Part shown: positions 47,222 to 56,717 of the stretch, piece after piece
Layout of the letters: every line of letters begins with the position of its first letter
Numbering within the stretch: position 1 is the first letter of the stretch
DNA from: Euclidia mi
Taxonomy: Eukaryota; Arthropoda; Insecta; Lepidoptera; Erebidae
Length of the DNA: 64,000 bases
Direction of reading: 5' to 3'
NCBI GenBank assembly: GCA_944739405.2
Contig: OX123182.2
Coordinates: forward strand, 103,643,279 to 103,707,278
The notes under the pieces: generated by a model
Told to the model about the DNA's origin: nothing
Database searches by the model: none
The model's input: only the letters and a program-made list of their open reading frames with translations
Translations under genes and position numbers: made by a program

Positions 47222-47460
47222 TATCTATTGAAGTGGTCCAGCGGTAGTCTGGGTAACACTGGATCGTCAGATGTTGGACTCGACACCCGATTAGAAAGTA
47301 CGCTTATGTTGGCTCACACACTTGTATCACATCCTGCTGAGTTTGTGGTTAGTCTCCCTTGTAGATCGGATCGATTATTGGTCTAGTGGTACCTAACCCT
47401 GACTGCTAAGACGAAAGTCATGGGTTCGATTACCACCCAGGAGAACTAGAACTAGTTTGT
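47222..47460 (+). mobile_element. two tRNA-like SINE heads in tandem
   Basis: A first head (TGGTCCAGCGGTAGTCTGG, near 47235) is decayed. A second (TGGTCTAGTGGT ... GGGTTCGATTACCACCC, about 47380..47445) keeps A- and B-box-like sequences. I see no credible acceptor stem or intact cloverleaf, so SINE heads are likelier than tRNA genes. Confidence 0.5.
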
Positions 47461-48130
47461 GTATCAAAGCAATATTTATATAATTATATTAATCAATTGT
47501 CTGACTACCATGCCACTAGGTTGTGCCTAGTTTCGGATCACACCGCCAGGTGTGGGGGTTGTCACAGAGAATTAATTTTCTCCTCTTCACGGATATTTTC
47601 TTACAATTCACTTAGAAATTCACCCGGTCTAAATGGTCACTAAGGACGAAAGGCGGCACCTACCCTAACCACTCTCATACTAGTATGGGCAGGTGGTACT
47701 TGATGGGCGAACTTATTAGATAGATATTCTCAGACTCCAACGCGTATTACTTTTACTATATACGCAAAGTGGGCAACAGTGATGTTTTGTCATGGCGGGT
47801 CTCGTGGCAACAAAGACCCGGGGCAGGTTTTCCCGTGATTATGCCTTTGAAATTTACACCAAGCGAATAGCTCCTGTGGACTTCCCTTCGCTGATCGGCC
47901 AAAGCAAGCCAAATTTAAGAGCCCTGAACCAACTAGTCAAAATAGGCTGGCCAGAGACTAGGCTCTGACCGACTCGTTGAACTATTCGGCACCCACATAT
48001 TACATGAAATTTACAATTCTGTGTCGGCACCGCATTGCGCTTCCCACGCACGCACATTCAACTCGCTGCCACCCAGCCCTAATCTAAGACTTAGGTCTGT
48101 TACCCGAGGTAGTGGGCTGGATTCCTAACA
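47461..48130. other. GC-richer unidentified block
   Basis: Higher GC than its surroundings, with palindromic-looking words (GGGTCTCGTGGCAACAAAGACCC) and AGTATGGGCAGGTGGTACTTG. It looks like repeat or retroelement sequence, but no domain or terminal structure is evident. Confidence 0.3.
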
Positions 48131-48651
48131 CGACAAATCTTTGTATGATGAGTACTACGCTTTTGTCTGTGTCTTGGTTAAATTAAATAATTACAATACC
48201 TATCTACTTAGGTACTTAGGAAAAATAATTATAAATGAACGTTTATCAGTCGTCTTCTTGCTGTAGGTATACAGGCGTCTGAGAGCGCAGTGACCGAGTA
48301 GGCAGTCTTTTGGCTTAAGCCACCCAAAGAAGCTATAACTGTGACAGTATTATGTGTATGGTATACGTATATCCCCATAATATTGTTTCAGCCTTTCAAA
48401 AGCTAATGTCTAGGAAGGTATCGCGTCGAGATGTAGCCTTTTTGATGAGATGCCAATCTTGCAATAATGAATTCTACCGCAACAATAAGCTATACCAAAG
48501 AGATATCTATAAAAATTGCCTTATATGAAAGAATGTTGTTCACTCATTTAAGCTGCAATCAAACGTATTATAAGCATAATATATGCCACTAAATTGATAA
48601 ATAATACAAAATTATTTTAATAATTTTCTCAAATTTAAAATATTATATAAT
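48131..48651. other. intergenic, nothing recognised
   Basis: AT-rich, no coding or repeat signal seen. Confidence 0.4.
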
Positions 48652-48927
48652 TGAAAAGTTCGTCAATAGGAACTTTTGGTTTGACAACGTATGACACGTC
48701 CGCGAACGTAACGGTTTTGGTTTAAAACGTTGTCAAATAATAGCGCGATACCAGCAACATCGAGAGTTCACTCGCACGCTGTCACCTAGCTGTCACTCAA
48801 CGTATCTGCCCTACAAAAACCAAATCGCTTACGTTCAAATAATTAGCACGATACGAAATGTGCATAACGTAACGTTTCCGGTTGAAGTTTGGTTTTAGTA
48901 AATACGTTGACGTTTAGCACGATTGCC
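48652..48927. repeat. TCGTGCTA-type MITE-like repeat, copy 2
   Basis: Begins with an 8-bp hairpin (AAAAGTTC / GAACTTTT), has many AACGT-type words and ends TAGCACGATTGCCCCCC. Shares internal words with 39397..39520 on the opposite strand. Non-coding. Confidence 0.45.
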
Positions 48928-48932
48928 CCCCT

Positions 48933-49475
48933 GAACATTCACTTGTAACCAAGACTTATGAATTTTGTCTAGATTAAGAGAAAGATACATATTTAAACAA
49001 ATGACGTTTATAAATAATATAATATATAATATTTGAACAGGTATAATAAATCACACAAGTGTCTGTTCCTATATTAAAAGTTATTTATCAATATCGAGGA
49101 TTTATCAACATTGCATTGAGCTCAATTCTGAGTAAACCAAATCTAAGGACGTATTGTAAATATAATCGATATTTTGTCGATATTCATTCTGAGTAAACTC
49201 ATCTTACTAACAAACCACGAAGGATCGAAACGTCATTTCTATATCTATAGATAAATAGATCTTACATTAGATAAAAATCATAAGTCAAATAGAAGAACAT
49301 ACATATATTGGGTTTAACCGCCGTTGTAGCGCGGTTTCTATGTATGTTCTATATTCTAAGGCTCGCAAGAATGTTCGTAAGAATGCTCGCTAAAACACAC
49401 TTGTTTGTTTTTCTGTTTTGTAACATTCGCATGAATGCTCATTACAGGTGAATGCTCAAGTGTATCAGCGCCATT
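48933..49475. mobile_element. palindromic DNA element, family D, short copy
   Basis: The ends resemble GAACATTCACTTGTAAC and, inverted, TGGCGCTGATACACTTGAGC ... ATTCACCTGTAA. The interior (TCGATATTCATTCTGAGTAAAC, TTGGGTTTAACCGCC) is shared with 56718..58434. Non-coding. The left end is shorter than in the long copy. Confidence 0.6.
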
Positions 49476-51011
49476 GCATAACAACTGACAAAAATCTTCA
49501 TACTATCTGAGGCCGGCCAGACGCGCTCTTCAAGGCACGAGGCATGCAATAATAATTAATGATTTAAAAGACATATAACTTCGAAAAGTATTTGATGGGC
49601 GCCACGGTCTTGAACCTGATCACCTATCCATTGTAGTTTGTTAGTCCTGGGCTTTCACTGCCATCTCTGTAGCTGGCAGTAAATTTGTCGTTAACTAACA
49701 GGTAGAGATGTCAGCTGCGAACTTTGAGACAGGACTGAATTAGGGTGCGTTAAAGGCCAGTGAAGATTATGTAGATAACATTCTTTGGATTTTGCTGCTA
49801 GAAAGGACCAAAGATGAGTAATATTTGTTTAAAAACTACAATATGCTCTTGTTATTTATTAGGATAACCCTTGCACACAGTTGAGGAAAGATTTTGTTAA
49901 TTTAAGAAACATACAAGAAGTACTTGTTATATTAATCAGAAAAAACAGAAACGCTAATGTTTGTTACTGCTACGCTAAAAAATTACTCAGCCAATTTTGA
50001 TGCAGTCTTCAAAGGTAAATCTTATCATAATAACGAAAAACATTTGCGCAAAAGCGCGTATAATATAAAAATAAATACTTGTGCAAGCATTCCAAAGCAT
50101 TACTACCGCAAAACGATCTTTTGTTTACTTTGCAACTTCATATTTTCTTAGTTACAAGTTATTCTTCAAGCAAAACTTGTAACTCAACTAAAATAAATAT
50201 TAGTTAATAAAGTGGAAAGCGTGAAGAAAACAATATTTAACTATTTTGATCGTATATAATATTATTTTACGGGTCATTTTTAACATTGCAATTTCATTTT
50301 ACTGGATTCGGAAATATCTTTTGCTGATTCTGGATGAGTTTAAGTTTATTTAATACTAAACGATGCCCGCAGCTATCCCGCACATTTTTTTTATTTTATC
50401 AATTCATGTCCAGTCCCATTGAAATTTGGGCAATCCCTTCGTACTGCGTACAGCTTCTTACACCTAGTAGTTTTGGCTGTAGCTTGTCTATCAGTTAGTC
50501 GGTCATTCAGTCAGACGTAAGAATTCTACATATACCTATAGAAGATTATGGTAAACTTACTATTTTCTTAAAGGCTATAATAATGTACCTATACATTTTA
50601 TTACTAAAACAAAGGTTATACAAAGCATCTGCTTTATAATTATTCTTTACACATTAGTTGGTATTGTCGTCCGTGACAAATCATTTCACAAATGAAACTA
50701 TCCAACTGTGCTCAACATTATCGGGATGTTATCATAACAGATGTCGCTTTGTCGGTGTTAAGGAAATAAAATAAGCAGTGCTGTATTAAAGTGAACGGAC
50801 AAGAAAAACTCCTAGGCATAGCAATCATTATAGCAAAGTGTGGATCATACAAACATTTCTTTCATTTGGTACCTAAACATATAATTGGGTACTAAAAATA
50901 CGAATTCCAATTAGTAAAGCACTGATTAATTGGCATGTCAAAATAACATGCTTTATAAAACTGTGTAAGCTAAGTGCTGATGAGTTACAAGAAAACCTTA
51001 CATAACCATAA
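49476..51011. other. intergenic with a dispersed-repeat fragment
   Basis: 50358..50440 (GATGCCCGCAGCTATCCCGC) looks like a reverse fragment of the GCGGG-tail repeat family. No gene recognised. Confidence 0.4.
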
Positions 51012-52780
51012 AATTAAACTAGAGTTTACGGATTTTATCGCGTTATATTGGTTTCACTTGTTATTACATTTAAACCGAATGATCTAGAAACTACATTTTT
51101 ATTACTAGCCGACGTTTCGAATTCTTTACAGGATTCATGTTCACGGCAGACTGAGGTGGTATTTGTCTTTGTCTTGAATTTAAAAGTTATCTCAAAGTAC
51201 CCGAACATTTTTCAACTATTGGTGTTACTATCTACGCAGAATGTGCTCACTGTGTCTTGATGTCTTCTGGTGACTTTGTCCTTCTTGGGTTTCATTAGCC
51301 TGATAACAGGGTCCCAAGCTGGAGGAACATTCCAACCATCTTCCCTATTGAAATTAGGATGTTTTTTAATTTCAATAGCTTCTCGTATCATTCTTGGAAT
51401 AAAGCGGTGTTCTTTTGCGAGTATCTGTGGTTTATCAAATCGCAGGTAATGGTTGGTTCCTTGTTCTACATGTTCACACACAGCAGACTTCGTCGAGCGT
51501 TTGTGTTTAATGTCAGCTATATGTTCCTTTAGACGAATGCCTATGCTTCTTTTGGTTTGTCCAATGTATGAGAGCCCACACTCACAGTCTATCTTGTAAA
51601 CCCCGGCCTCTTGTAAGGGTAACTGACTCTTGACAGATGGTAATAATTGGCTTATCTTCGTTGGCGGCTTGTAGAAAGTTTTGATTGAAGCTCGCTTCAA
51701 GATGTAGCCAATCTTGTCGGTCACGCCCTTGATGTATGGGAGGACAGCAGGTTGTCTCTCTACTGTGGCTGGCTTGTTCTTCGGGGATCTGTGACGTTGG
51801 CGCGGCGGTCGGAGCTTGTTGTCTTGCAGAACTTGCTTGACATGTTGAAGCTCGGCGTCCAGGTGTTTCTTGTCACAGATCCCCCGGGCTCTCTGAAACA
51901 AAGACATTCCTACGGTAGCTAACTGTTTAGGATGGTGGTGAGATTCACCGTTTAAATACCTAATTGTATGTGTCTTTTTCCTATACACAGTGTGGCTCAA
52001 AGAGTTGTTTTTGTTCCAGATAACAAGTACATCTAAGAAAGCTAAAGAATTGTTTGCCTCTAATTCCATTGTAAATTTTATCTGGCTGTGAATAGAATTA
52101 AGATGGTCTAGGAATACATTAACACTATCTGTTGGTAAAATTGTAAAAGTGTCATCTACATACCGCTTGTAGAACCTCGGTGTGATGGTGGCAGTCTGCA
52201 GGGCTCGCGCCTCGAAGTCCTCCATGAAGATGTCAGCAACAACAGGCGATACTGGAGAGCCCATTGCCACACCGTCTACTTGTATGTAGTATTTCTCATC
52301 CCATAACAGATAGCCAGTTGTTAAGCAGTGTTTCAATATTTCTGCATATTCCTCAAGCATGTTGTCCTCTATTAGCTTCCTTCTAGTTATTTCAATACAG
52401 TCATGTGCTGGTAAGCATGTGAATAATGACTGTACATCAAAACTAACCATAGTTTCCTTGTCAGAGAGATGTAGGTGTTTTATTTCACTGACAAAATGGT
52501 AGGAATCCTTTACATGCGCTCTTGTCTTGCCTCTGAGTGGCGAAAGAATCTTTGCAAGGTGTTGAGCCAATCTGTAGGTTGGTGCCCCTATTTGACTGAC
52601 TATAGGGTGCAGTGGAGCATTCTCCTTGTGTATTTTCGGTTGACCATACAATTGGGGAGGTTTTGCACACGATGGTATTAAGTATTTCACGTCCAGATTC
52701 AGTTGTTCGGAGTATTTCTTCACAATATCACTCGTTTGCTTGAGTATTTTGGTGGTAGGGCCCGTCTTAACCAATTTATA
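51012..52780 (-). mobile_element. Penelope-like element, left copy
   Basis: Minus-strand copy with coding sequence 51212..52774 and a terminal repeat at 51012..51211 (ACCGAATGATCTAGAAAC, GACGTTTCG, hairpin at 51118..51137). It is truncated at its 5' end near 52780 and joined head to head to the right copy. Over 51012..52169 it is a close inverted duplicate of 52791..53949. Confidence 0.88.
51212..52774 (-). CDS. Penelope-like reverse transcriptase with GIY-YIG endonuclease, N-terminally truncated
   Basis: 520 open codons. RT: GQPKIHKENAPLHPIVS, motif A VSFDVQSLFTCLP, GVAMGSPVSPVVADIFMED, motif C YVDDTF (residues about 207-212), then FLDVLV. A linker with basic RPPRQRHRSPKN is followed by a GIY-YIG nuclease at about residues 390-450 (GVYKIDCECGLSYIGQTKR ... 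RLKEHIADIKHKR). The RT/GIY-YIG order defines Penelope-like retroelements, which copy RNA at nicked ends. Complete elements carry a longer N-terminal part; here the open frame starts at a TTG next to the junction, so no natural start is present. No internal stop, so the surviving part looks recent. Expression unknown. Confidence 0.9.
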   Translation of the reverse strand: MVKTGPTTKILKQTSDIVKKYSEQLNLDVKYLIPSCAKPPQLYGQPKIHKENAPLHPIVSQIGAPTYRLAQHLAKILSPLRGKTRAHVKDSYHFVSEIKHLHLSDKETMVSFDVQSLFTCLPAHDCIEITRRKLIEDNMLEEYAEILKHCLTTGYLLWDEKYYIQVDGVAMGSPVSPVVADIFMEDFEARALQTATITPRFYKRYVDDTFTILPTDSVNVFLDHLNSIHSQIKFTMELEANNSLAFLDVLVIWNKNNSLSHTVYRKKTHTIRYLNGESHHHPKQLATVGMSLFQRARGICDKKHLDAELQHVKQVLQDNKLRPPRQRHRSPKNKPATVERQPAVLPYIKGVTDKIGYILKRASIKTFYKPPTKISQLLPSVKSQLPLQEAGVYKIDCECGLSYIGQTKRSIGIRLKEHIADIKHKRSTKSAVCEHVEQGTNHYLRFDKPQILAKEHRFIPRMIREAIEIKKHPNFNREDGWNVPPAWDPVIRLMKPKKDKVTRRHQDTVSTFCVDSNTNS

Positions 52781-53748
52781 TGTACTTTAGCAAGCGGTAT
52801 GTAGATGACACTTTTACAATTTTACCAACAGATAGTGTTAATGTATTCCTAGACCATCTTAATTCTATTCACAGCCAGATAAAATTTACAATGGAATTAG
52901 AGGCAAACAATTCTTTAGCTTTCTTAGATGGACTTGTTATCAGGAACAAAAACAACTCTTTGAGCCACACTGTGTATAGGTAAAAGACACATACAATTAG
53001 GTATTTAAACGGTGAATCTCACCACCATCCTAAATAGTTAGCTACCGTAGGAATGTCTTTGTTTCAGAGAGCCCGGGGGATCTGTGACAAGAAACACCTG
53101 GACGCCGAGCTTCAACATGTCAAGCAAGTTCTGCACGACAACAAGCTCCGACCGCCGCGCCAACGTCACAGATCCCCGAAGAACAAGCCAGCCACAGTGG
53201 AGAGACAACCTGCTGTCCTCCCATACATCAAGGGCGTGACCGACAAGATTGGCTACATCTTGAAGCGAGCTTCAATCAAAACTTTCTACAAGCCGCCAAC
53301 GAAGATAAGCCAATTATTACCATCTTTCAAGAGTCAGTTACCCTTACAAGAGGCCGGGGTTTACAAAATAGACTGCGAGTGTGGGCTCTCATACATTGGA
53401 CAAACCAAAAGAAGCATAGGCATTCGACTAAAGGAACATATAGCTGACATTAAACACAAACGCTCGACGAAGTCTGCTGTGTGTGAACATGTAGAACAAG
53501 GAACCAACCATTACCTGCGATTTGATAAACCACAGATACTCGCAAAAGAACACCGCTTTATTCCAAGAATGATACGAGAAGCTATTGAAATTAAAAAATA
53601 TCCTAATTTCAATAGGGAAGATGGTTGGAATGTTCCTCCAGCTTGGGACCCTGTTATCAGGCTAATGAAACCCAAGAAGGACAAAGTCACCAGAAGACAT
53701 CAAGACACAGTGAGCACATTCTGCGTAGATAGTAACACCAATAGTTGA
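52780..53748 (+). pseudogene. Penelope-like RT/GIY-YIG C-terminal part with two nonsense codons
   Basis: Same frame throughout. An ATG at 52780 arises from the junction, then SKRYVDDTFTILPTD. TAA replaces a Lys codon after VYR (about 52981), and TAG replaces the Gln codon after HHHPK. From 53053 the frame is open for 231 codons covering the GIY-YIG domain (YIGQTKR, RLKEH). It differs from the left copy by a few substitutions only, for example FLDGLVIRN against FLDVLVIWN. Confidence 0.85.
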
Positions 53749-53960
53749 AAAATGTTCGGGTACTTTGAGATAACTTTTAAATTCAAGACAAAGACACATA
53801 TCACCTCAGTCTGCCGTGAACATGAATCCTGTAAAGAATTCGAAACGTCGGCTAGTAATAAAAATGTAGTTTCTAGATCATTCGGTTTAAATGTAATAAC
53901 AAGTGAAACCAATATAACGCGATAAAATCCGTAAACTGTAGTTTAATTTCAATGTGTAAC
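52791..53960 (+). mobile_element. Penelope-like element, right copy (5'-truncated, inverted)
   Basis: Starts abruptly inside RT motif C and runs through the GIY-YIG domain to the terminal repeat (hairpin 53823..53842) and a block at 53940..53960 (AGTTTAATTTCAATGTGTAAC). That block also occurs, reversed, in the fragment at 2829..2942. About ten filler bases separate it from the left copy. Inverted, 5'-truncated partners are a known oddity of Penelope elements. Confidence 0.88.
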
Positions 53961-54752
53961 ATTCGCGTAAACCCAAGAAAATATTATGATAACCATAAAA
54001 AGCAATATTATGTTATCTATTTTGTAACAGTTACACGTTTATATCAATAGTCTAAGCATTCCGCAATTAGGATATATATTCATGTTCACTAAGAAGGGAT
54101 TTTCCGAGATTCCCACGGGATCGGAAAGAAACGCTGTTTTTTTTAATAAAAACGTAGAGCGTAGCTACGGGCATCCTCTAGTTTAAACTATACATTGAAC
54201 CACTCGTCTTATTAATTTAAGATAATAAGACGCACTATATAATTCGTTCCGTGGAATAAATTTTATCAAAGTGAATCTTCTGCATTATAGTTTATCTAAT
54301 ACTTGAGGTAAAAGGTGTCATGTGCACTGAGCTGGCAACATACATGGCAGTATTCAAAATACATGTCGGCGTTGGAATTTTAACCAAAGCATTAAAGTAA
54401 AGACGAACAGCAAGAATAAATTTAAACCAAATCTCAATTGCATAAGATATATATTCATGTTCGGTAGATTTGTCGATTGTTAGAATAAGGGATATCTGAT
54501 TTAACCATTTAGTGTAACAGACTGTATGTCACCATTATTGTAGTCATTTATCTCGGAAACGGCTGCATCGATCACGATGCTACTTTCATTAATGAATGTG
54601 TGCGATCTCAGGGGTCGTAAGATACTTATAGGAATGTCTTTTGGTGCAATATCATTTCAAATCTTCTTTGTGATTAGATCTTTATATACTATTGTTCATT
54701 GTATTCTTTGGTCTACAAAATTACTTTGTGGGGGACCACGGAGGCCCACAGT
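53961..54752. other. intergenic with a dispersed-repeat fragment
   Basis: 54095..54185 (GATTTTCCGAGATTCCCACG, AAAACGTAGAGCGTAGCTACG) is a tail fragment of a common lepidopteran repeat. No gene. Confidence 0.4.
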
Positions 54753-54754
54753 CA

Positions 54755-54996
54755 GCCTCCGTGGTCCAGTGGATAGTGTATGCGTCGGCTGATTGAAAGG
54801 TCCCGGATTCAGTTCCTGGGTTGGGCAAAAGTGTTACTGAGTTTTTCCGAATTCTCAGTAGCAGCACGGAGTCTGGCAATGTGCCCAGTAACGGCAAACG
54901 GCTCACCCCCATTTCGTTGGGGCCTAAATTCATAAGGCAAAATGCACAGTGTAATAATACACCTCAGCCTACCCCTTCGGGAATAAAGGCGTGAGG
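54755..54996 (+). mobile_element. tRNA-headed SINE, family B, copy 2
   Basis: Matches 10134..10365: head CCTCCGTGGTCCAGTGGATAG, then AAAAGTGTTACTGAGTTTTTC and CTCAGTAGCAGCACGGAGTC. Immediately upstream, 54733..54745 is a perfect 13-bp inverted copy of the head start (GGACCACGGAGGC), so the head is duplicated in inverse orientation. Confidence 0.8.
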
Positions 54997-55948
54997 ATAA
55001 AAAAGTAATGCCTTTACGGGACAAAATATGTTTAAAAATAGATGCATATTGTTGAATATGATAGGTATCTACGGGTGAAACTGCGGGACATAGCTAGTAA
55101 TAAATCGACATTTATTTAAAAGTCAAACTAGCACATGATAAAAATAAACCGCGCCATTCCTATCGTATTAAATGCATCTGGGAATTCTGTTACTCTCCAT
55201 ATTGCTAACATCCGAACGAATATTGAGTAAATAATATGGTTTTTCATACTGAGAGTCGGGATCGGTACAAAGAGCACAAGCATGAAAATGGTGTTACATG
55301 CATAAGTGAACTAGATAATGCTTTTTGTTAGAGTACCTAATAACAAGAAAGAATGGATATGGAACATCCAAATAGGGAAAACTATAAGTTTGTGGCTCAT
55401 ACTAATATTCCTGGGGTCAATGACCACTCGATACTAGGTACTCAGTTGGTCTTAAGGTGTAAAACCATACAATTCTTTATTGTTTTAGTATTTTTAGTCC
55501 TAGGTTAGTTGAGAAAACTGAAATAGTGCACTATCGAAGAAATTACACGAATGTCGAATTTTTACGAACATAAAATAAGAATGGCTAGAAGCAACTAGGC
55601 CGATAGCAATGGTGAATGCTTTCAGTTATTTGTTGCATTCCATATCAGACAACAAAGCTAGTATTTCATAACTACAACAAAAAGTATGACCTTTTCAGAC
55701 AAAGCATTAAAAACATTGTCCCCTCGAACAGAGCTTGCAAAACATATAAAAATACACACGACTTATCCAGAAAATGTAACCCGAAGCTTCAAACAGCAAA
55801 ATTCTTTATAAATGAGACACACAAACGTTTCGACATTAACAGAGTTAGAAAGAAGTCAAAGTTTTTTCAGTTGCGTATATGCGTTCTACTTTGAAAGCAT
55901 TGACTTGCTGCAACCATTAGTACATATATATCGATGGCTGCAACATAC
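54997..55948. other. intergenic, no gene supported
   Basis: The open frame 55616..55894 (plus, 92 codons) has no recognisable domain. 55070..55110 is a tail fragment of the GCGGG-type repeat. Confidence 0.4.
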
Positions 55949-56362
55949 TGTTACGAGCTGGGGTTCGGTGGTAAATTAAATTCCTATGCCACTAAAACTA
56001 CACTTTATTTTACAAACAACAACACTTATACACTCTAATAAAACACTATTTTACACTACTAGAAAACACTTCCGACTCTTCGTTGTCCTTCGCTGATCTT
56101 GATCGCTTCGATTATTCAAATGAACTGTGTCGATTCGCCCGTCTGCGCGGTATTTATACCGGCCGGATAACAAACTAGTTCATTCTAGCGTATTCCGGAA
56201 CATTCTCGTAACGTGCGAGCGTTCTAGAGGAGTGGTATTGTTCTAGTATCAACAGCAACGCCATCTAGTAGAGGACAGATGAAACACTGATATATCCATT
56301 CTCTTCTACTTCTCTCATTCACCGATAGATGGAGTTATTTTCAAATATCACCATTCGTAACA
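55949..56362 (-). mobile_element. solo LTR, Gypsy-like
   Basis: 414 bp bounded by TGTTACGA ... TCGTAACA (8-bp terminal inverted repeat) and a 4-bp target duplication ATAC (55945..55948 and 56363..56366). Read on the minus strand it has a TATA box GGTATAAATA (56151..56160) in a GC-rich promoter (CCGGCCGG just upstream) and a poly(A) signal AATAAA (56004..56009), in the order U3-R-U5. There is no internal gag-pol, so it is most likely a solo LTR left by LTR-LTR recombination. Confidence 0.85.
56151..56160 (-). promoter_or_regulatory. TATA box of the solo LTR
   Basis: GGTATAAATA on the minus strand, inside the solo LTR, about 145 bp before its poly(A) signal. Confidence 0.6.
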
Positions 56363-56717
56363 ATACTGTGGAAGTATCGTCATGCCGTATCAGGGCAAAT
56401 TTTACTCAAGTAAATAAAAATCAATGCTAAATTCTTTGAAATAAAGTTGATAATAATTTACTGTAAAAGTACTTTTTCACGGCATGGCACATCGCACCGC
56501 ATATGTGGCGGAATTAATATTGCCGACCGTGTTTCCAATCTACTTTACAACGAGCGTCATAAGCAGGCTCGTAGGCCAGACTCATAATAGGCGTACGCTT
56601 GCACGTGGCGTGTACGCGGCGTCAACGGGACGTTCACGCTTTGTTGACACGGCGCGCGCGATCAGGCCCAATGTGAGGTCGGCCTTAGAGCACGAAATCA
56701 ATCCAGTGTGTACCGTA
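56363..56717. other. spacer with GC-rich unidentified segment
   Basis: 56575..56700 is rich in CpG (GTACGCGGCGTCAACGGG, GGCGCGCGCGATC) like several MITEs of this window. No ends identified. Confidence 0.35.

Noticed and set aside
47380..47445. Possible tRNA gene
   Set aside because: B box is good, but no convincing acceptor stem or cloverleaf; fits a SINE head.
51118..51137. Functional hammerhead ribozyme in the Penelope repeat
   Set aside because: GAAAC and GTC are present, but the CUGANGA box reads CUGUAAAG, off consensus; kept only as a covarying hairpin.
55616..55894. 92-codon plus-strand ORF
   Set aside because: No domain recognised; lysine/asparagine-rich as expected for AT-rich random frames.
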